A DNA stretch of 64,000 bases from Ornithorhynchus anatinus (Eukaryota; Chordata; Mammalia; Monotremata; Ornithorhynchidae), in contig NC_041738.1 of the NCBI RefSeq assembly GCF_004115215.2, positions 15,470,669 through 15,534,668 of the forward strand, given 5' to 3'. Of this stretch, positions 52,413-63,539 are shown one piece after another (the first letter of the stretch is position 1; every line of letters starts with the position of its first letter). The notes under the pieces are model-generated. The model saw only the letters and a program-made list of their open reading frames with translations. It ran no database searches and had not been told where the DNA came from. Both the position numbers and the translations under genes were made by a program.

Positions 52413-53395
52413 GCTCTGGAGTCTGAGCCGCCTTCTGCCTCTCTGGGGGGGTGCGGGGGGGAGAGCGGTCCCTGAAGTCAGACGCCTCCTGGCTCAGCCT
52501 CCCCCCGCCCATGGCGGGGGGCAGCGCAAGCCAGAGCCTCCCTTGCCTCCATCTTCACTGGGCTCAGAGCCATCCGACTCGCAGGCCAGGTTTGGGCAGA
52601 CAGGCCTCCCCCACCCTCCCATCTATGTCCACCCCAGGCCAGCTTGGGGTGCCCGGTGGCAACCGTTACCGACCCCCAAGACAGGCTGGAGCCAGCCCGG
52701 GCCAGAGAAGCGGGTACGCACCCGCCCGATCTTCAGAGAGGGTGGGGATAGAGACTGGACACCTGCGGCCCCCGGAGGCCCGGGCTGTGCCAGCTGCCGT
52801 GACTCAGCCAGACCGGAGGGGCGGGCCCGCCAGCTGTGCCCGCCCCCACGCCGCCCAAGATGGGGTAATTAGCAGTTTCCGCTCCTTCTCTCGCCGTGGC
52901 CCCGGCTCCGCCTGGCACCCACGGCCTCGGGCCCGCGGGGTTAGATCCGGACAGTCACCGTTGGGTGGGGCGGCGGCGGCGGCGGGCGCCCGTCTGCCCT
53001 CTGGCCGGCAGGGCCCCCGGGGTGGGGGAGGGAAGGCCCCAAGCCCAAGGGGGCTAGCCCAGCTGGATGCCACTTGGACAGGAAGAGTTTATGTAAATAA
53101 AGATTTTTTTCTCTCCGTTCTACAAATAAATTAAGAAACCAACTAGAAAAGTGTCAGCCCAATCCCTGCCTCTGGAAGAGGGGCGGGGGCGGGGGGGGGG
53201 CCCCGTCCCTGCAGGGCCAGTGAGGTGGAGAGGGAGGCCTTACCCCCTGCCCAGAGCAGTCTGGAGTGGTGAGGTGGGGGTGGGACGGGGAGGGAGGCCA
53301 GCTCAGGGCAGAAGGGGTCAGGCCCCCGGCGAGGGGTCAGTCCGACGGCCGCGCCGGTCCGTGTCCCGTTCGCCGGAGTCGGCAACGGCCGGGCT
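52413..53395. other. TUBG1-PLEKHH3 convergent 3' region
   Basis: Unique GC-rich sequence. Two more plus-strand AATAAA motifs lie at 53096-53101 and 53125-53130 and could end a longer TUBG1 transcript. No canonical minus-strand signal for PLEKHH3 was found; the closest is a CATAAA variant (plus TTTATG) at 53088-53093. No TUBG2 exon was recognised. Confidence 0.5.
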
Positions 53396-54817
53396 CTACA
53401 GCAGAGGCGGCGGCGGCGGCGGCGGCTGGAGGTCGGGGGGCGCGGGCGGACCCCTCGGGGCAGGCCCCTCGGCTGCCGAGGCGCGGGCGGAGCCGGCCAG
53501 GTAGGCGTTCACCAGCTGCAGGATCTCCTCCACCTGGACGGGGAAGCCCGGCCCCAGGAAAGGGAGGGAAAGGACGGGTCGGGAGGGCGGACCGGCGGGG
53601 AGGCCCTCGGGTCGCCCCCCCCGGCCCCTCCCCCGCGCCCCCCCGCCCCCCCGCCCCCCGGGGGGCTCACCTGCGGGCTCTGCAGAAGAAAGTGGCTGTC
53701 CCCCAGGCGCAGGGCCAGGGTGTGGGGGCCGGCCAGCCTGCAGGCGGCCACGCGGCCGTAGCTGACGCAGTGGACGGGCTCGGCCTCCCCCGGCCGGGAC
53801 AGGGACATGGCCTTGGCCCCCACCCCCAGGCACAGCTGCCGGGGGGCGCCCCCCCTGCGGTCCTGCGGGGGGGAAGGGGGGCGAGTTGAGGCCGAGGCCC
53901 GGGAGGCCCGACCGAGGCGGGCGATCCCGGGCCGGGGCTGCGGGGGGAGGCCGGTCCCGGGGTGCCCCGGGACCGCGGCCTCACCGTGCTCAGGTCCAGG
54001 ACGTCGTAGCGGGCGGCGCCGAAGCCGGGACACTGGGCGGCCAGGGCCAGGTAGGCCGTCATCGCCTCCGCCCGGCTCATCCCCCTCAGCCGCTTCCAGC
54101 TGCCCAGGACGGCGGCGGCGGCCAGAGCCCCCGGGCCCCCCGGGCCCCCCGGGCCCCCCGGGCCCCCCGAGCCCCTCGGCCTCGCCCGCTCCGCCCGCCG
54201 CTTGGCCAGGCCCGGGGTCCAGAGCGCCCCGGCCAGCAGGGCGGCGGCGGGCGGCGGCCGGGGCGGCGGGCGGGGCCGGGGCTGCGGTTGGGGCTGCGGC
54301 TGCGGCTGTTGCTGCGGGCGGGAGCGGGGCCGGGGCCGGGGCCGGGGCCGCGGTCGGGGCGGGCAGGGGGCGGGCGGCGGGGGCAGCAGGCGGTCGAGGC
54401 CGGGCGGCGGGCGGAGCGGGGAGAAGTCTCGGTGCAGGCTCTGCAGGCGCAGGGCGGCCAGGGTCCGCAGCGTCTCCTCGGGGGGCGGCGGGCGGCCGCG
54501 GAGCAGCAGCGCCTCAGCCTGCGGGGCGGGGCGGACACGGGGCGGGGCGGACACGGGGCGGGGCGGACACGGGGCGCACCGGGCGGGCGGGCGGACACGG
54601 GGAGGACAGGCCCGTCAGCGGCGCCCAGGGCAGAAGGGGGGCACGGGGGTGCGGACAGATGTCGGGGGCCCGGCCGGGGGAGGGGGTCGGGGGGTCGGGG
54701 GCGCGCTGGGCACCTGCTCGCAGAGGAGGGGCAGCTCGTGTCCGTCGGGGGGCAGCCCCTCGGGGCGCAGGGGCCCGTGCAGCCGCAGGCACAGCCTCCA
54801 GCCCCAAGACGGGGCCT

Positions 54818-54852
<35 letters not shown>

Positions 54853-57800
54853 TCCGCGGCGTCCAGCTCCGCCGCGGCCAGCCTGGGAGGGACAGACGCC
54901 CGTCAGGCCGGACGCCGCCGGGACCACCGAGCCCGACGGAGCGGGGAGGGGCTGCCCGGGGGAGGGGTCCCGGGGGGCGCGGGCCGGAGGGACTTCACGG
55001 CGGGGCTGAGGGATCTCCTGGAGACTGTGAGCCCGTCAGTGAGCAGAGATGGTCTCTGACTGTTGCCGAATGGCGCTTAGTACAGTGCTCTGCACATAGG
55101 AAGCGCTCAAGAAATATGAATGAATGAATGAATGGATGGATGAATGAATGAATGAATGATCTCCGGGCGGGGCTGAGGAACTTCGAGGAGGGGCAGAGGG
55201 ATCTCGGGACGAAGCTGAGGAACTTCAGAGCGGGACCGAAGGATCTCGGGGAGGGGCTGAGAGATCTCCTTTAGACGGTGAGCCCGTTTGGGGGCAGAGA
55301 TGGTCTCTAACTGTTACCGAATTGTCCATTCCAAGCGCTTAGTACAGTGCTCTGCACATAGGAAGCGCTCAATAAATACGATTGACTGACAATGAATGAA
55401 TGAATGATCTCGGGGCGGGGCTGAGGAACTTCGAGGAGGGGCGGAGGGATCTCGGGGCGGAGCTGAGGAATAATAATAACAACAATGTTGGTATTTGTTA
55501 AGCGCTTATTATGTGCCGAGCACTATTCTAAGCGCTGGGGTAGATACAGGGTCCTCAGGTTGTCCCACGTGAGGCTCACAGTCTTACTCTCCATTTTACA
55601 GACGAGGTCGCTGAGGCCCAGGGAAGCGAAGTGACCTGCCCACAGTGACACAACCGACAAGTGGCAGAGCCGGCATTCGAACCCATGACCTCTGACTCCC
55701 AAGCTCTTTCCACTGAGCCACGCTGCTTCTCTGTCTCGGGGCGGGGAGTGGGGAGGGAGTTGGGGGGGGGGGGGTCTGTGTCCGGGGCGGGGCGGGGGGA
55801 GTATTTACTTCTCAAACCTGGTGAGCACGTCGGCCACGAGGGCCCCGCCGGCCAGCGCCCGCTCCCGGGGGCCGCTCTGCTCGTAAAGGGCGAAGACGTG
55901 CCGGCTCCGGGCCAGGCCCAGCCGCCCCACCAGCTCCCGGGCCACCTGAGCAAAGGGGGGGAAGGCGAGGCAGGGAAAAGGGGTCATCGACCCGCGGCTG
56001 CGTGGGAGGGGGGGCGGGCGGTCCTGGGGCCGAAGGGCCGGGGGACCCCCAGCCCCGGGGGAAGGGGAGCTCGGCAAAGGAGGACGGGGGCCCCCGGGGA
56101 CGGAGGCCTCACCTCGCCGGCGGTGGTGTGGGAGTCAATGGCGACGCTGCAGGCTCCGGCCCCGGGGCAGTGCACCGTGCACAGGAGCTCCTGCCGCCGG
56201 CTCAGAGCCGCGATCTCCGCCAGCGACGGGACGAGCTCCCGCCCCTGCGTCCTGCCCAGCGCCGCCCGGATGAAGCGCGCGTACTCTGCCAGCTCCGTGC
56301 CCGGCAACGCCCGCTCCGTCCTGGGGGACCCCGGCCCGGGGCAGGGGGACAGGGGGACAGGGGGACAGGGGGACAAGGGGACAGGGGGGAGGGAACCAAC
56401 GGTCAGAAGCCGCCCCTCACAACAGGTGTTCTCTCTCTCCCTCCCCTCCGACTCAGCTCTCAGCTCCTCCTCCTCCCCTCGTGTCCCTCCCCCGCCCCCA
56501 TCCGGGCCCTGGGAGCATCCCTTCCCCCCGCCCCCCCCCATTCCTGCTTGGGAATTTCCACCCTCCTGGGACCGTTCTTCCACCTTGCGCCTCCCTCGGA
56601 CTCGGACTCTAGCGTCCCCGCCCCTCTCCTGGGGGCCCGGCAGCTGCCCCCGCCCCCCGCCCCCCGCCCCCCTCCACCCGGCCCCCCGCACCTCTCCAGG
56701 TGGCCGAGCAGGTGCCCCCGCACCGTCCCCCCGGGGCGAAAGGTGCAGCTCATGCAGCTGAGCAGCTGCCAGTAGCGGAGGGCGGCGGGGTCCTGGGGGT
56801 TGGGGGGCCCGGGGGGTCCGGCGGGGCCCGACGTCTGCTTGGCCAGCTGCAGGAAGAGCTCGTCGCGGAGCGCCGGCAGGTCCCGGCAGGTCTGCAGCAC
56901 GCCCTGCATCAGGGGCCCCGGGCACCGCGCCCCCTCCAAGGCCTGCAGCGCCAGGAACAGCCGCACCGCTTCCTCCCGCAAAGGAGCGTAGCCGGGTCCT
57001 GCCGGGGGAGGGAGGGTCGTCAGCCCCGGGCTCGCTCGGGGGGTGGGAGGGGGGGGGTCCCACTCGCTCCCCCGGCCACCGCCCGTCCCCCATCCGCTTA
57101 CCTGGGGGCCCGCCCCCGTAGGGCAGCGGCAGGAGCGGAGCGTAGAGGACGCCGCTGGTGTGCCGCAGGATGGGGTTCCTCCGGTAGATGAGGGCCACGG
57201 CCTCAGGGTCCTCGCCACTCTCCTGACACGACGCGGGGAGGGGGAAGGGAGGGAAGGGGTCACCGACCGGACCCCCGCGGGCCGCACACACACACACACG
57301 CACCCCACCCCCGCTCCCCTTCGCCCCCCTCGCCTACCTGGATGTCCCGCAGCAGGAGCTGGGTGGGGGTCTCCAGCGGCGCCTTGCCCGCGATGACGCC
57401 CCTCAGGGCCGCCCCCCAGCGCGCGGCCTCGCCCAGCCGGGCCGAGCAGAGGCGGACACTGTGCTTCCGACCGGACACCGTCACCGACCAGAGGCCTGGA
57501 GGGGGAAGGGGACCGGGGGGCGCAAGGTCACCACCCGGGGGGCAGGCCGGGGAAGCAGAAGGGGCCCGGGCCCGACCAGCGGGACGGGGGAGCTGGGCGT
57601 ACCGGTGTCCTTGGGCCTGCGCTCGGGACCGGACACGGAGCACAGACTGGTCAGGACGAGGCTTCCGAGCCGCCGGGCCCCTCGCCCGCTGCCGCTGAAC
57701 TGCTCCAGGGAGTCCCGGGTGAGCACAAACCAGGCCCGGCGCGGGGGCAGCCACGGCCGAGCCCCGCCACCCCGAGGCTCCCGCTGCAACCAACCTGCGA

Positions 57801-60432
57801 GGGGCCGCCCGGGAGGGGAAGAGGAAGACAAGGAGGAGGACGATGAGGAGGAAGAAGGGGACGAGTCAGGGGGCCCAGGGGAGAGGGACCCCGGGGGCGG
57901 GAGCGGGGGCCGGGGCGGACTGCTGGGGAGGTCCAGGGGTGGGATGGATGGGTGGGTCAGTTGGGGGCTCGCAGGGCGGGGATTCAAGCGGACCGGGTGT
58001 CAGAGAGGGAGGCTGGGGGTTGAGTCGGGGTGGCCTCGGGGCGGAGGGGGGGGGGGTCTCCACCTTTGACGATGATCTCAGAGTCGTCCTCGGGGGGTCC
58101 CCTCTCCGGAATAAGGCTCCGCGTCTCCTCCCAGCCCAGCAGCCTGGGGGCGGGGGGCGAGGTGAGACCACCGGATTCCCCGCACGAAGGGGGAGGGAAG
58201 ATTCCGGGTTCCCATGGTGGGAACCGCCGAGCCGCGCTGACCTCGGTCCAGAAATAGCCGCCGAGACCCCCCCCCCCCCCCCGGCCGGCCGGCCGCCCCC
58301 CTCCCCGCCCCCACCGGCCGGGCCACCGGCCAAACCGCAGCGTCCGGCCCGAGCCGCTTCCTCCTTGCGCAACGGGGGGATGGGGGGGGGGGAAGGGGAC
58401 GGCGGGTCGGGGTCCCGGGGACCCTGGGGTCCCGGGAGAGAGGGTGGGGGGGAACTTCAGGGACGTGATTACCGGTCCGATGCCGGTCCACTCCGCCCGG
58501 GCTGTGTCAGCGTCACTTCCAGGGAGCCCTGGGGGAGGTCAGAGACCACATGGTCAGAGCCCCCCCCAAAAAAACTGGGCCGCGCCCCGGGCCTTAATCT
58601 GGGGACCCCGCCACCTGAGGAACGGGCCACGGTCCCCGCCGGGGTCCCCGGGGCTGGATTGGAGGGACGGGGGTTGGGGAGGGGGGAGAGAGTGAGAGAT
58701 ACGACGACGACAGAGTGTGTGCGTGTGTGTGTGTGTGTGTGTGTGCACGCGGGGGGGAGGGGATGGATCACGGGGGGCGTCCAGAATGCTCCCTCTCCCT
58801 ATCCACAGTCGCGGCCGTCCTGGGGGACGGGTCGGGGAGGGGGAAGGCGCCCGTTCCGCCTGTTTCCCCGCTCTGGAAACCCAGCAGAGATGCGACCCCC
58901 GTCCTGGGCTGGGGGGAGGCCCAAGGGCACCGTGGATGGGCGAAGGCTGCCTCGGTTTCCCTCTTCTGGGTCCCAGCGAGTCGTACCGTCTGCACCACCC
59001 TCCCCGCCTCCTCCCCCATCACCCCATTCTCTTCCCTCCCCGGGCAGGTCGGAGCAGGCCGGAGAAGAGCTGAGCGCAGGGGAAGGGGAGGAAGAGAGCA
59101 GCTCTTCTCTGTCCCCACCCCACCCCCACTCGACCGGCCAAGAGTCTGTCCCCCTCCCTCCCTCCCAGGAGCGGGCAGACAGACCCTGGGAAGACAGTCC
59201 CTGGGTCCCCTCCGGACCCCGGGAGGCAATGGTTATGTGGGGTGAGATTGGGGGGGGGGGGAAGCAGAGAGCCCCGGGCCCTTCGGGTCCCGGGTGGCGG
59301 GGGATGAGGGAGGGTCGCAGAGAAGCCTGGTCCCTGGCGCCCCGGCCCCTTCTCCTCCCCCACCCCCTCTATATTTATCCGCCCTCGCCAGGTGTTGGCA
59401 CCGGACCCGCCGCTCAGCTCCCTCCGCCTGGGCACCGGGCCACGGGCCCTGCCGGGGTCCCCGGGGCTGGAGTGGAGGGGCGGGGGTTGGCGGTGGGGGG
59501 GAAAGTGAGAGAGACGGGGGGGGGGGAACAGAGTGTGCGAGTGCGTGTGTGCACGCGGGGGGGAGGGGGCTGGATCACGGGGGGCGTCCAGAACGCTCCC
59601 TTCTCCCGATCCACAGTGGCGGCCGTCCTGGGGGCCGGGGGGGGGGGGGGGAGGGCAGGTGGGGAGGGCGCCCGTTCCTCTGCTCTGGAAACCCAGCAGA
59701 GATGCGACCCCCGTCCTCCCCTGGGGCGGAGGGGGATAAGGGTGGTTGGGCACGGAGAGTGGGGGTTTGGGTGCGGACTCGGTCTCGGCCTCCTTCCCCT
59801 TCGCCCCCCCCCTCCCGCCCCCCTTTTCGCGGGGCCCCGGCCGTGGGGGCGGGGAGCGGAGCCGGGGGTCCCAGCCGCCCCAGCCGCCCCAGCCGGCCCG
59901 GCCGCATTCCTTGGCTCAGGCGGAGGCGGAAGGAGACGGGACGGGGACGCGGTCCTGGCGGCAGGAAAGGGAGAGGCCGGGACGGGACGGGACGGGACGG
60001 GACGGGACGGGACGGGACGGGACCGGCCGGACCCCGCGAGACGCCCCCTCCGCCCGGGGCTCCCCAGGGCAGGTGGGGCCTACAAGAGTCGCAGAAAGCA
60101 TCGGTGGGGCTGCCCCTCGCGTCCTCCCTCCTTCGGAGCCCCCGGGGGCGAAGGCGGAGAGACCCCCGGGGGTGGGGACAGGACGGATGCGGTGGAGGGC
60201 TGCCGCCGGGGCTACGGACACCCTCGGGACTCACCCTCCCGCCGCCCGCCGGGCCGGGGCTCCGCAGCTCGAAGGACTCCTCTTCCTCCTCCTCGTCCTC
60301 CTCGTCCTCCTCCTCCTCCTGGTCTCGATCGCCCTCGTCCCCGCCGGGCTCCCCCTCCCCGTAGTCCCGCCGCAGGAGGGTGAAGCCCCGACGGCAGCAG
60401 AGCAGCCACCACAGCCCCCCGGGGAGCGGCAT
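53396..60432 (-). CDS. PLEKHH3: Pleckstrin homology, MyTH4 and FERM domain protein H3
   Basis: Thirteen exons in transcript order: 60432-60235, 58528-58473, 58143-58064, 57794-57603, 57495-57338, 57222-57102, 56998-56692, 56320-56113, 55945-55809, 54882-54714, 54518-53985, 53862-53671, 53533-53396. All join in phase for 829 aa (human about 790). The N-terminus MPLPGGLWWLLCCRRGFTLL matches human. The PH domain starts at IIVKGWLQREP (about residues 108-215). MyTH4 follows (NPILRHTSGVLYAPLLPLPY, LMQGVLQTCRDLP, QLAKQTSGP; about 230-390). The FERM-like part includes VHCPGAGACSVAIDSHTTAG and WRLCLRLHGPL. Its cellular role is poorly defined; it is thought to be a cytoskeletal scaffold. Oddities: an Asp/Glu-rich stretch in exon 1, an 11-Ala run in exon 10, and long Pro/Arg/Gln repeats in exon 11 that enlarge the protein. 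Frame intact. Confidence 0.95.
54818..54850 (-). repeat. (GCG)11 polyalanine-coding repeat in PLEKHH3 exon 10
   Basis: A pure GCG run on the coding strand encodes 11 alanines flanked by Glu, at a site where the human protein has a mixed acidic/serine sequence. It could vary in length between individuals. Confidence 0.85.
55005..55460. repeat. About 245-bp tandem duplication in PLEKHH3 intron 9 including a LINE2 tail
   Basis: Two units (about 55010-55254 and 55255-55460) each contain 'gggatctcc', 'gactgtgagcccgt'-like text, the LINE2 tail 'agtacagtgctctgcacata', ATGA repeats and 'ggggctgaggaacttcgagg'. Smaller about 30-bp repeats of 'ctgaggaacttc' lie within. Confidence 0.8.
55470..55735 (-). 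repeat. MON1 SINE in PLEKHH3 intron 9
   Basis: Complete inverted copy: 'taacaacaatgttggtattt' to 'actgagccacgctgcttctc'. Confidence 0.9.
56339..56390. repeat. GGGGACA heptanucleotide repeat in PLEKHH3 intron 7
   Basis: About six units of 'gggggaca' type next to the exon 8 acceptor (minus strand). On the transcript strand it forms a C/T-rich tract upstream of the splice site. Confidence 0.8.
58606..58910. repeat. Copy 1 of a roughly 300-bp direct duplication in PLEKHH3 intron 1
   Basis: Shares 'ccggggtccccggggctgga', a GT run, 'cacggggggcgtccagaa', 'ccacagtcgcggccgtcctg' (one mismatch) and 'gaaacccagcagagatgcga' with 59418-59720, offset about 813 bp. Confidence 0.85.
59418..59720. repeat. 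Copy 2 of the roughly 300-bp direct duplication in PLEKHH3 intron 1
   Basis: See the copy at 58606-58910. The GT run is shorter here and a G-run is longer (about 59638-59651). Confidence 0.85.
59981..60022. repeat. GACGG pentanucleotide repeat in PLEKHH3 intron 1
   Basis: Eight perfect GACGG units. The G-rich strand has regularly spaced GGG triplets, so quadruplex formation is plausible. Confidence 0.9.
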
Positions 60433-61200
60433 CCGGCCGGCGGGGGCGGGGAGCGGCGGGGCCGGAGCGGCCGGCGGGGCCCGGGGGGCGGGCGGGGGCC
60501 GGGCCCGGAGGCCCGGGGCCGGTGCAATCTCCGGACCGGGCAGGGTCCGAAGAGCGAGGTCCGCCGTGCAGCCTCGGAGGGCCGGGGGGGGGGGGGGCGG
60601 GGGCCGGGGCGGCGGGGGCCGGGGGTGCGGGGCCCGGCCGCCGCGCGCTGCGCTCCCTGCAGCCCCGGGACTGGCGCGCGGGGGGCGCGAGCGCGGCGCC
60701 CCGACCCCGCCCCCCCCCGCCCGGTCCTCTCCCCTCCCCCCTCCCCCCTCCTCCGTTCCCCCCCCCCCGCACTCGCTTTACAGGGCGGATCCCCGGTCCG
60801 CGTCACCGCCCGCTCGGACCAATCCCCGCTGGCGGAGCCCCCCGCGCCCCGGCCAATGGACTGGCGGGGCCTCCGCGGGTTGCATCATGTGCCGCCCCCG
60901 CCCCGCCGTGAGGTCAGAGCGGCTCCCTGATGACGTCACGCCCGTCCCAACCGGGGGGGGGGGGGGGCGCCCTGTTCAGTCGCCCGCCGCGCCCTCGGGA
61001 CCCTCGGGGCCCCGTGGGGCGGCACGAGCGCCCGCCTTCAGCCCCCGCGGCCGAGGGACGGCGGGAGGCGGAGGGGTTTCCCCCGGCGGGCCCGGCAGGG
61101 AAGGAGTTAAGCGGGGCGGGCGGGAGGGGCGGAGGGGGCGGGGCCGGGAGCGCGCCTCTGCAGGCGCGTTGCTGACTCAGCGACGCTTCCCGCGGGCCGC
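60433..61200 (-). promoter_or_regulatory. PLEKHH3 CpG promoter with CRE, CCAAT boxes and a MARE
   Basis: Minus-strand gene start at 60432. Upstream: CCAAT (about 60819 and 60854), a perfect CRE TGACGTCA at 60931-60938, and TGCTGACTCAGC at 61170-61181, one base from the palindromic T-MARE bound by large MAF, NRF2 or NF-E2 dimers. Possible cAMP and MAF/NRF control is inference. Confidence 0.6.
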
Positions 61201-61784
61201 GGGCAAGGGTCCGGACTCGCGCCCCGCCGCCGCCGGCCTCGGGACCGACCCCCCTCTCCACCCCGGGCTGGGGGGGAGGGAAGGAGACCCGGGTCCCCGT
61301 TGCCCTAAGCGCTGCGGGGAAAAGGCCGGCCTCTCCACTTGCAAGCGGCGGCTCGTGGGCACGACGTTTGGCCCGGATTTGCATCCCGAGGCGCGGGACG
61401 GGGACCGGGAGGCCTTCCGCCGATTAAAGAGGCCCCTCGTTAGAGCGGCCGTCCGAGGAGCTTCCGCCTTCTTTCTCCCCGCCCCGCCCGCGGCCCCGCG
61501 GGCTGGGACTCGTCCGGCCTCAGAGCCCGCGTCCTCCTGCCGGAATGGTCGCCGAGCCCCAAGAGCCGAGCCCCGCCCGGCAGTGCTGGGTTGCCCCGGG
61601 GGATCAGGCCCGGTCCCTCAACGCTCCGCCCCGCCTCGCCCCTCGCCCCTCGCCCCCCGCCCTTCCAGGCGGACCACAGGCCGGCGCTGCGGGCCCGGGG
61701 CGGGAGGGAGGCCGGGGCCTGCCCCCGCTGCCCGACGATGTCACGGGGCCCAGAAAATCCGCCCCGCCGTGTGCCCGCTGCCTC
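61201..61784. other. Unique GC-rich sequence between PLEKHH3 and CCR10
   Basis: No gene or repeat recognised. Long open frames here reflect base composition. Confidence 0.5.
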
Positions 61785-61790
61785 TTTAAT
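61785..61790 (-). terminator. ATTAAA (minus strand), candidate CCR10 poly(A) signal
   Basis: Plus-strand TTTAAT, about 207 bases downstream of the CCR10 stop. Confidence 0.5.
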
Positions 61791-61894
61791 GTCAAAATGC
61801 CTGGCAAACCTGCCCTCGGCCCCTTCCCCCACCCCCGCCCCCGTGTCCCTCCCCCGCCCCGCTCCCCATCGCCCCCGGCCCCGCAGATCCGACT

Positions 61895-61970
61895 CCATCC
61901 GTCCATCCGTCCATCCATCCATCCACCCATCCATCCATCCATCCATCCATCCATCCATCCATCCATCCGA
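61895..61970. repeat. CCAT tetranucleotide microsatellite in the CCR10 3' UTR
   Basis: About 18 units with two CCGT and one CACC variants, starting 27 bases after the CCR10 stop in transcript sense. Confidence 0.9.
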
Positions 61971-61996
61971 GGGAGCCGCCGGGGCGGGCGGGCCGG

Positions 61997-63055
61997 CTAG
62001 AAGGAGCAGCTGGGGGTCTCGGTGGGGGGCGAGCCCGACGACGGGCGGGGGCGGGGGCGGCGGCGGGCCCCGGGCGGGCCGGGCCGGGCCCGCAGTCTCC
62101 AGTCCCGCAGCAGCCGGCGCAGGTCCCGGCGGAATCGCGGGCCCAGGAAGGCGTAGAGCAGCGGGTTGAGGCCGCAGCGGGCCAGGGCCAGCCCGCCGGT
62201 CACCAGCAGGGCCAGGTCTCTGCGCTTGCTGGCGGAGCAGCTCTGCTCCCGGGCGGCCAGCAGGTCCGCCGTGTCCAGCAGCAGGGCCAGGCTGTAGGGC
62301 AGCTGCAGGGCCACGAAGGCGGCCACCAGCGCCGCCACCACCCGCAGGACGCGCAGCCGCTCGGGGCCGCGGGCGGCCAGCAGCGTGCGGCCCAGCAGGG
62401 CGTAGCAGGCGGCCATGACCCCGAGGGGCAGCCCGAAGCCCAGCGCCAGCTGCGCCACGCCGCTGGCCCCCTGGAGAGCCCGGGCCGGGCCCTGGGGGAA
62501 GACCAGGCGGCAGCGGCGCCGCCCGTCCCGCCCCCCGTCCTGCACGTACAGCAGGGCGGGCAGGGCCAGCAGCAGGGACAGCAGCCACACGGCCAGGGTG
62601 GCCGCCCGGGCGGGCCCGGTGGCCGGGCGGGGCCCCGACGGGGCCAGCCGCCGGACGGCCAGGTAGCGGTCGGCGCTGACGCAGGCGAGGAAGAGGAAGC
62701 CCGCGTGGAAGGAGGCGGAGTAGAGGCCGAAGACGGCTCGGCACAGGGCGACGCCCGGGGTCCGGCCCCCCGGGGCCCCCGCCGCGGCGAAGGGCAGGGT
62801 GAGGGCCAGCAGCAGGTCGGCCAGGGCCAGCTGCAGCAGGTGGGCCGAGGTGGGCGAGCGGGGCCCCCGCCGGGCCGCCAGGTGCGTGGCCAGCACCAGC
62901 CCGTTGCCCGCCAGGCCCAGGGCGGCCACCGGCAGCAGCACCGCGGGCTGGAAGACCCGGCCGAAGGCCCGCACGTCGCCCTTGTCGCACAGCTCGGGCA
63001 GCCCCGACGGGTACGGGGAGGAGTAGTCGTCCCAGGAAGGCGTCCAGGAGGCGGC
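61997..63055 (-). CDS. CCR10: C-C chemokine receptor 10 (main coding exon)
   Basis: Seven-helix GPCR for CCL27 and CCL28 that directs T cells and plasma cells to skin and mucosa. The exon reads from [16 protein letters not shown] (acidic/Tyr N-terminus) to TETPSCSF. Visible: [17 protein letters not shown] (TM1), [20 protein letters not shown] (TM2), [20 protein letters not shown] with the DRY motif, [20 protein letters not shown] (TM6), and [15 protein letters not shown] with NPxxY. The conserved extracellular cysteines are present. Human CCR10 has a tiny first coding exon, and a good acceptor (cttgtcccgctgcag) precedes 63055 in the same phase, so a first exon probably lies further upstream; I could not find it. 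Alternatively the frame is open to an in-frame ATG at 63104-63106, giving a 369-aa single-exon product. Confidence 0.93.
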   Translation of the reverse strand, partial: AASWTPSWDDYSSPYPSGLPELCDKGDVRAFGRVFQPAVLLPVAALGLAGNGLVLATHLAARRGPRSPTSAHLLQLALADLLLALTLPFAAAGAPGGRTPGVALCRAVFGLYSASFHAGFLFLACVSADRYLAVRRLAPSGPRPATGPARAATLAVWLLSLLLALPALLYVQDGGRDGRRRCRLVFPQGPARALQGASGVAQLALGFGLPLGVMAACYALLGRTLLAARGPERLRVLRVVAALVAAFVALQLPYSLALLLDTADLLAAREQSCSASKRRDLALLVTGGLALARCGLNPLLYAFLGPRFRRDLRRLLRDWRLRARPGPPGARRRPRPRPSSGSPPTETPSCSF

Positions 63056-63164
63056 CTGCAGCGGGACAAGGCGCTCAGGGGCCGGGGCCCGGGCCCACCC
63101 CGTCACCCCGCCACCCCGCCGCCGCCGCCTCCACCTTCTCGCTCCGCTCAGCCGTTGAGCGGGG

Positions 63165-63475
63165 CTAATGATAACGGTGGTATCTGTTAAGCGCTTACTA
63201 TGTGCGGAGCACTGTTCTTAAGCGCCGGGGGGAGACGCAGGGTCATCAGGTGGACTCACGGGAGGCTCACAGCCTCCGTCCCCATTTTACAGATGAGGCA
63301 CAGAGAAGTAAAGTGACTCGCCCGCAGTCACACAGCTGACAGGTGGCAGAGCCGGCGGTGGTACCCGTGACCTCTGACTCCCAAGCCCGGGCTCTTTCCA
63401 CTGAGCCACGCTGAGTAGGCGGTGCTCCGCCCAAAGTAAGCGCTCAGGAAATACCGCCGATTGAGTGGCTGCTTT
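63165..63475 (-). repeat. MON1 SINE and LINE2 tail upstream of CCR10
   Basis: Inverted MON1 63165-63415 ('gataacggtggtatctgtta' to 'ctgagccacgctgag'), then a LINE2 tail piece to about 63470. Confidence 0.85.
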
Positions 63476-63539
63476 GATTGATCCATTGCTGCATAGATTC
63501 TCCCCTCCAGTCGCCCCCCCTTCCCGGATCCCGGAATCT

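Noticed and set aside
52451-53134. Possible extra gene (227-codon frame) between TUBG1 and PLEKHH3, or residual TUBG2
   Set aside because: No gamma-tubulin similarity in any frame, no splice pattern, and low-complexity translation.
57843-60383. 846-codon plus-strand open frame across PLEKHH3 introns
   Set aside because: Antisense to well-supported PLEKHH3 exons and crosses simple repeats. The GC-rich, stop-poor composition explains it.
61440-62990. 516-codon minus-strand open frame overlapping CCR10
   Set aside because: Out-of-frame shadow of CCR10 (the GPCR motifs are in the other frame). Composition is Ala/Gly/Pro/Arg only.
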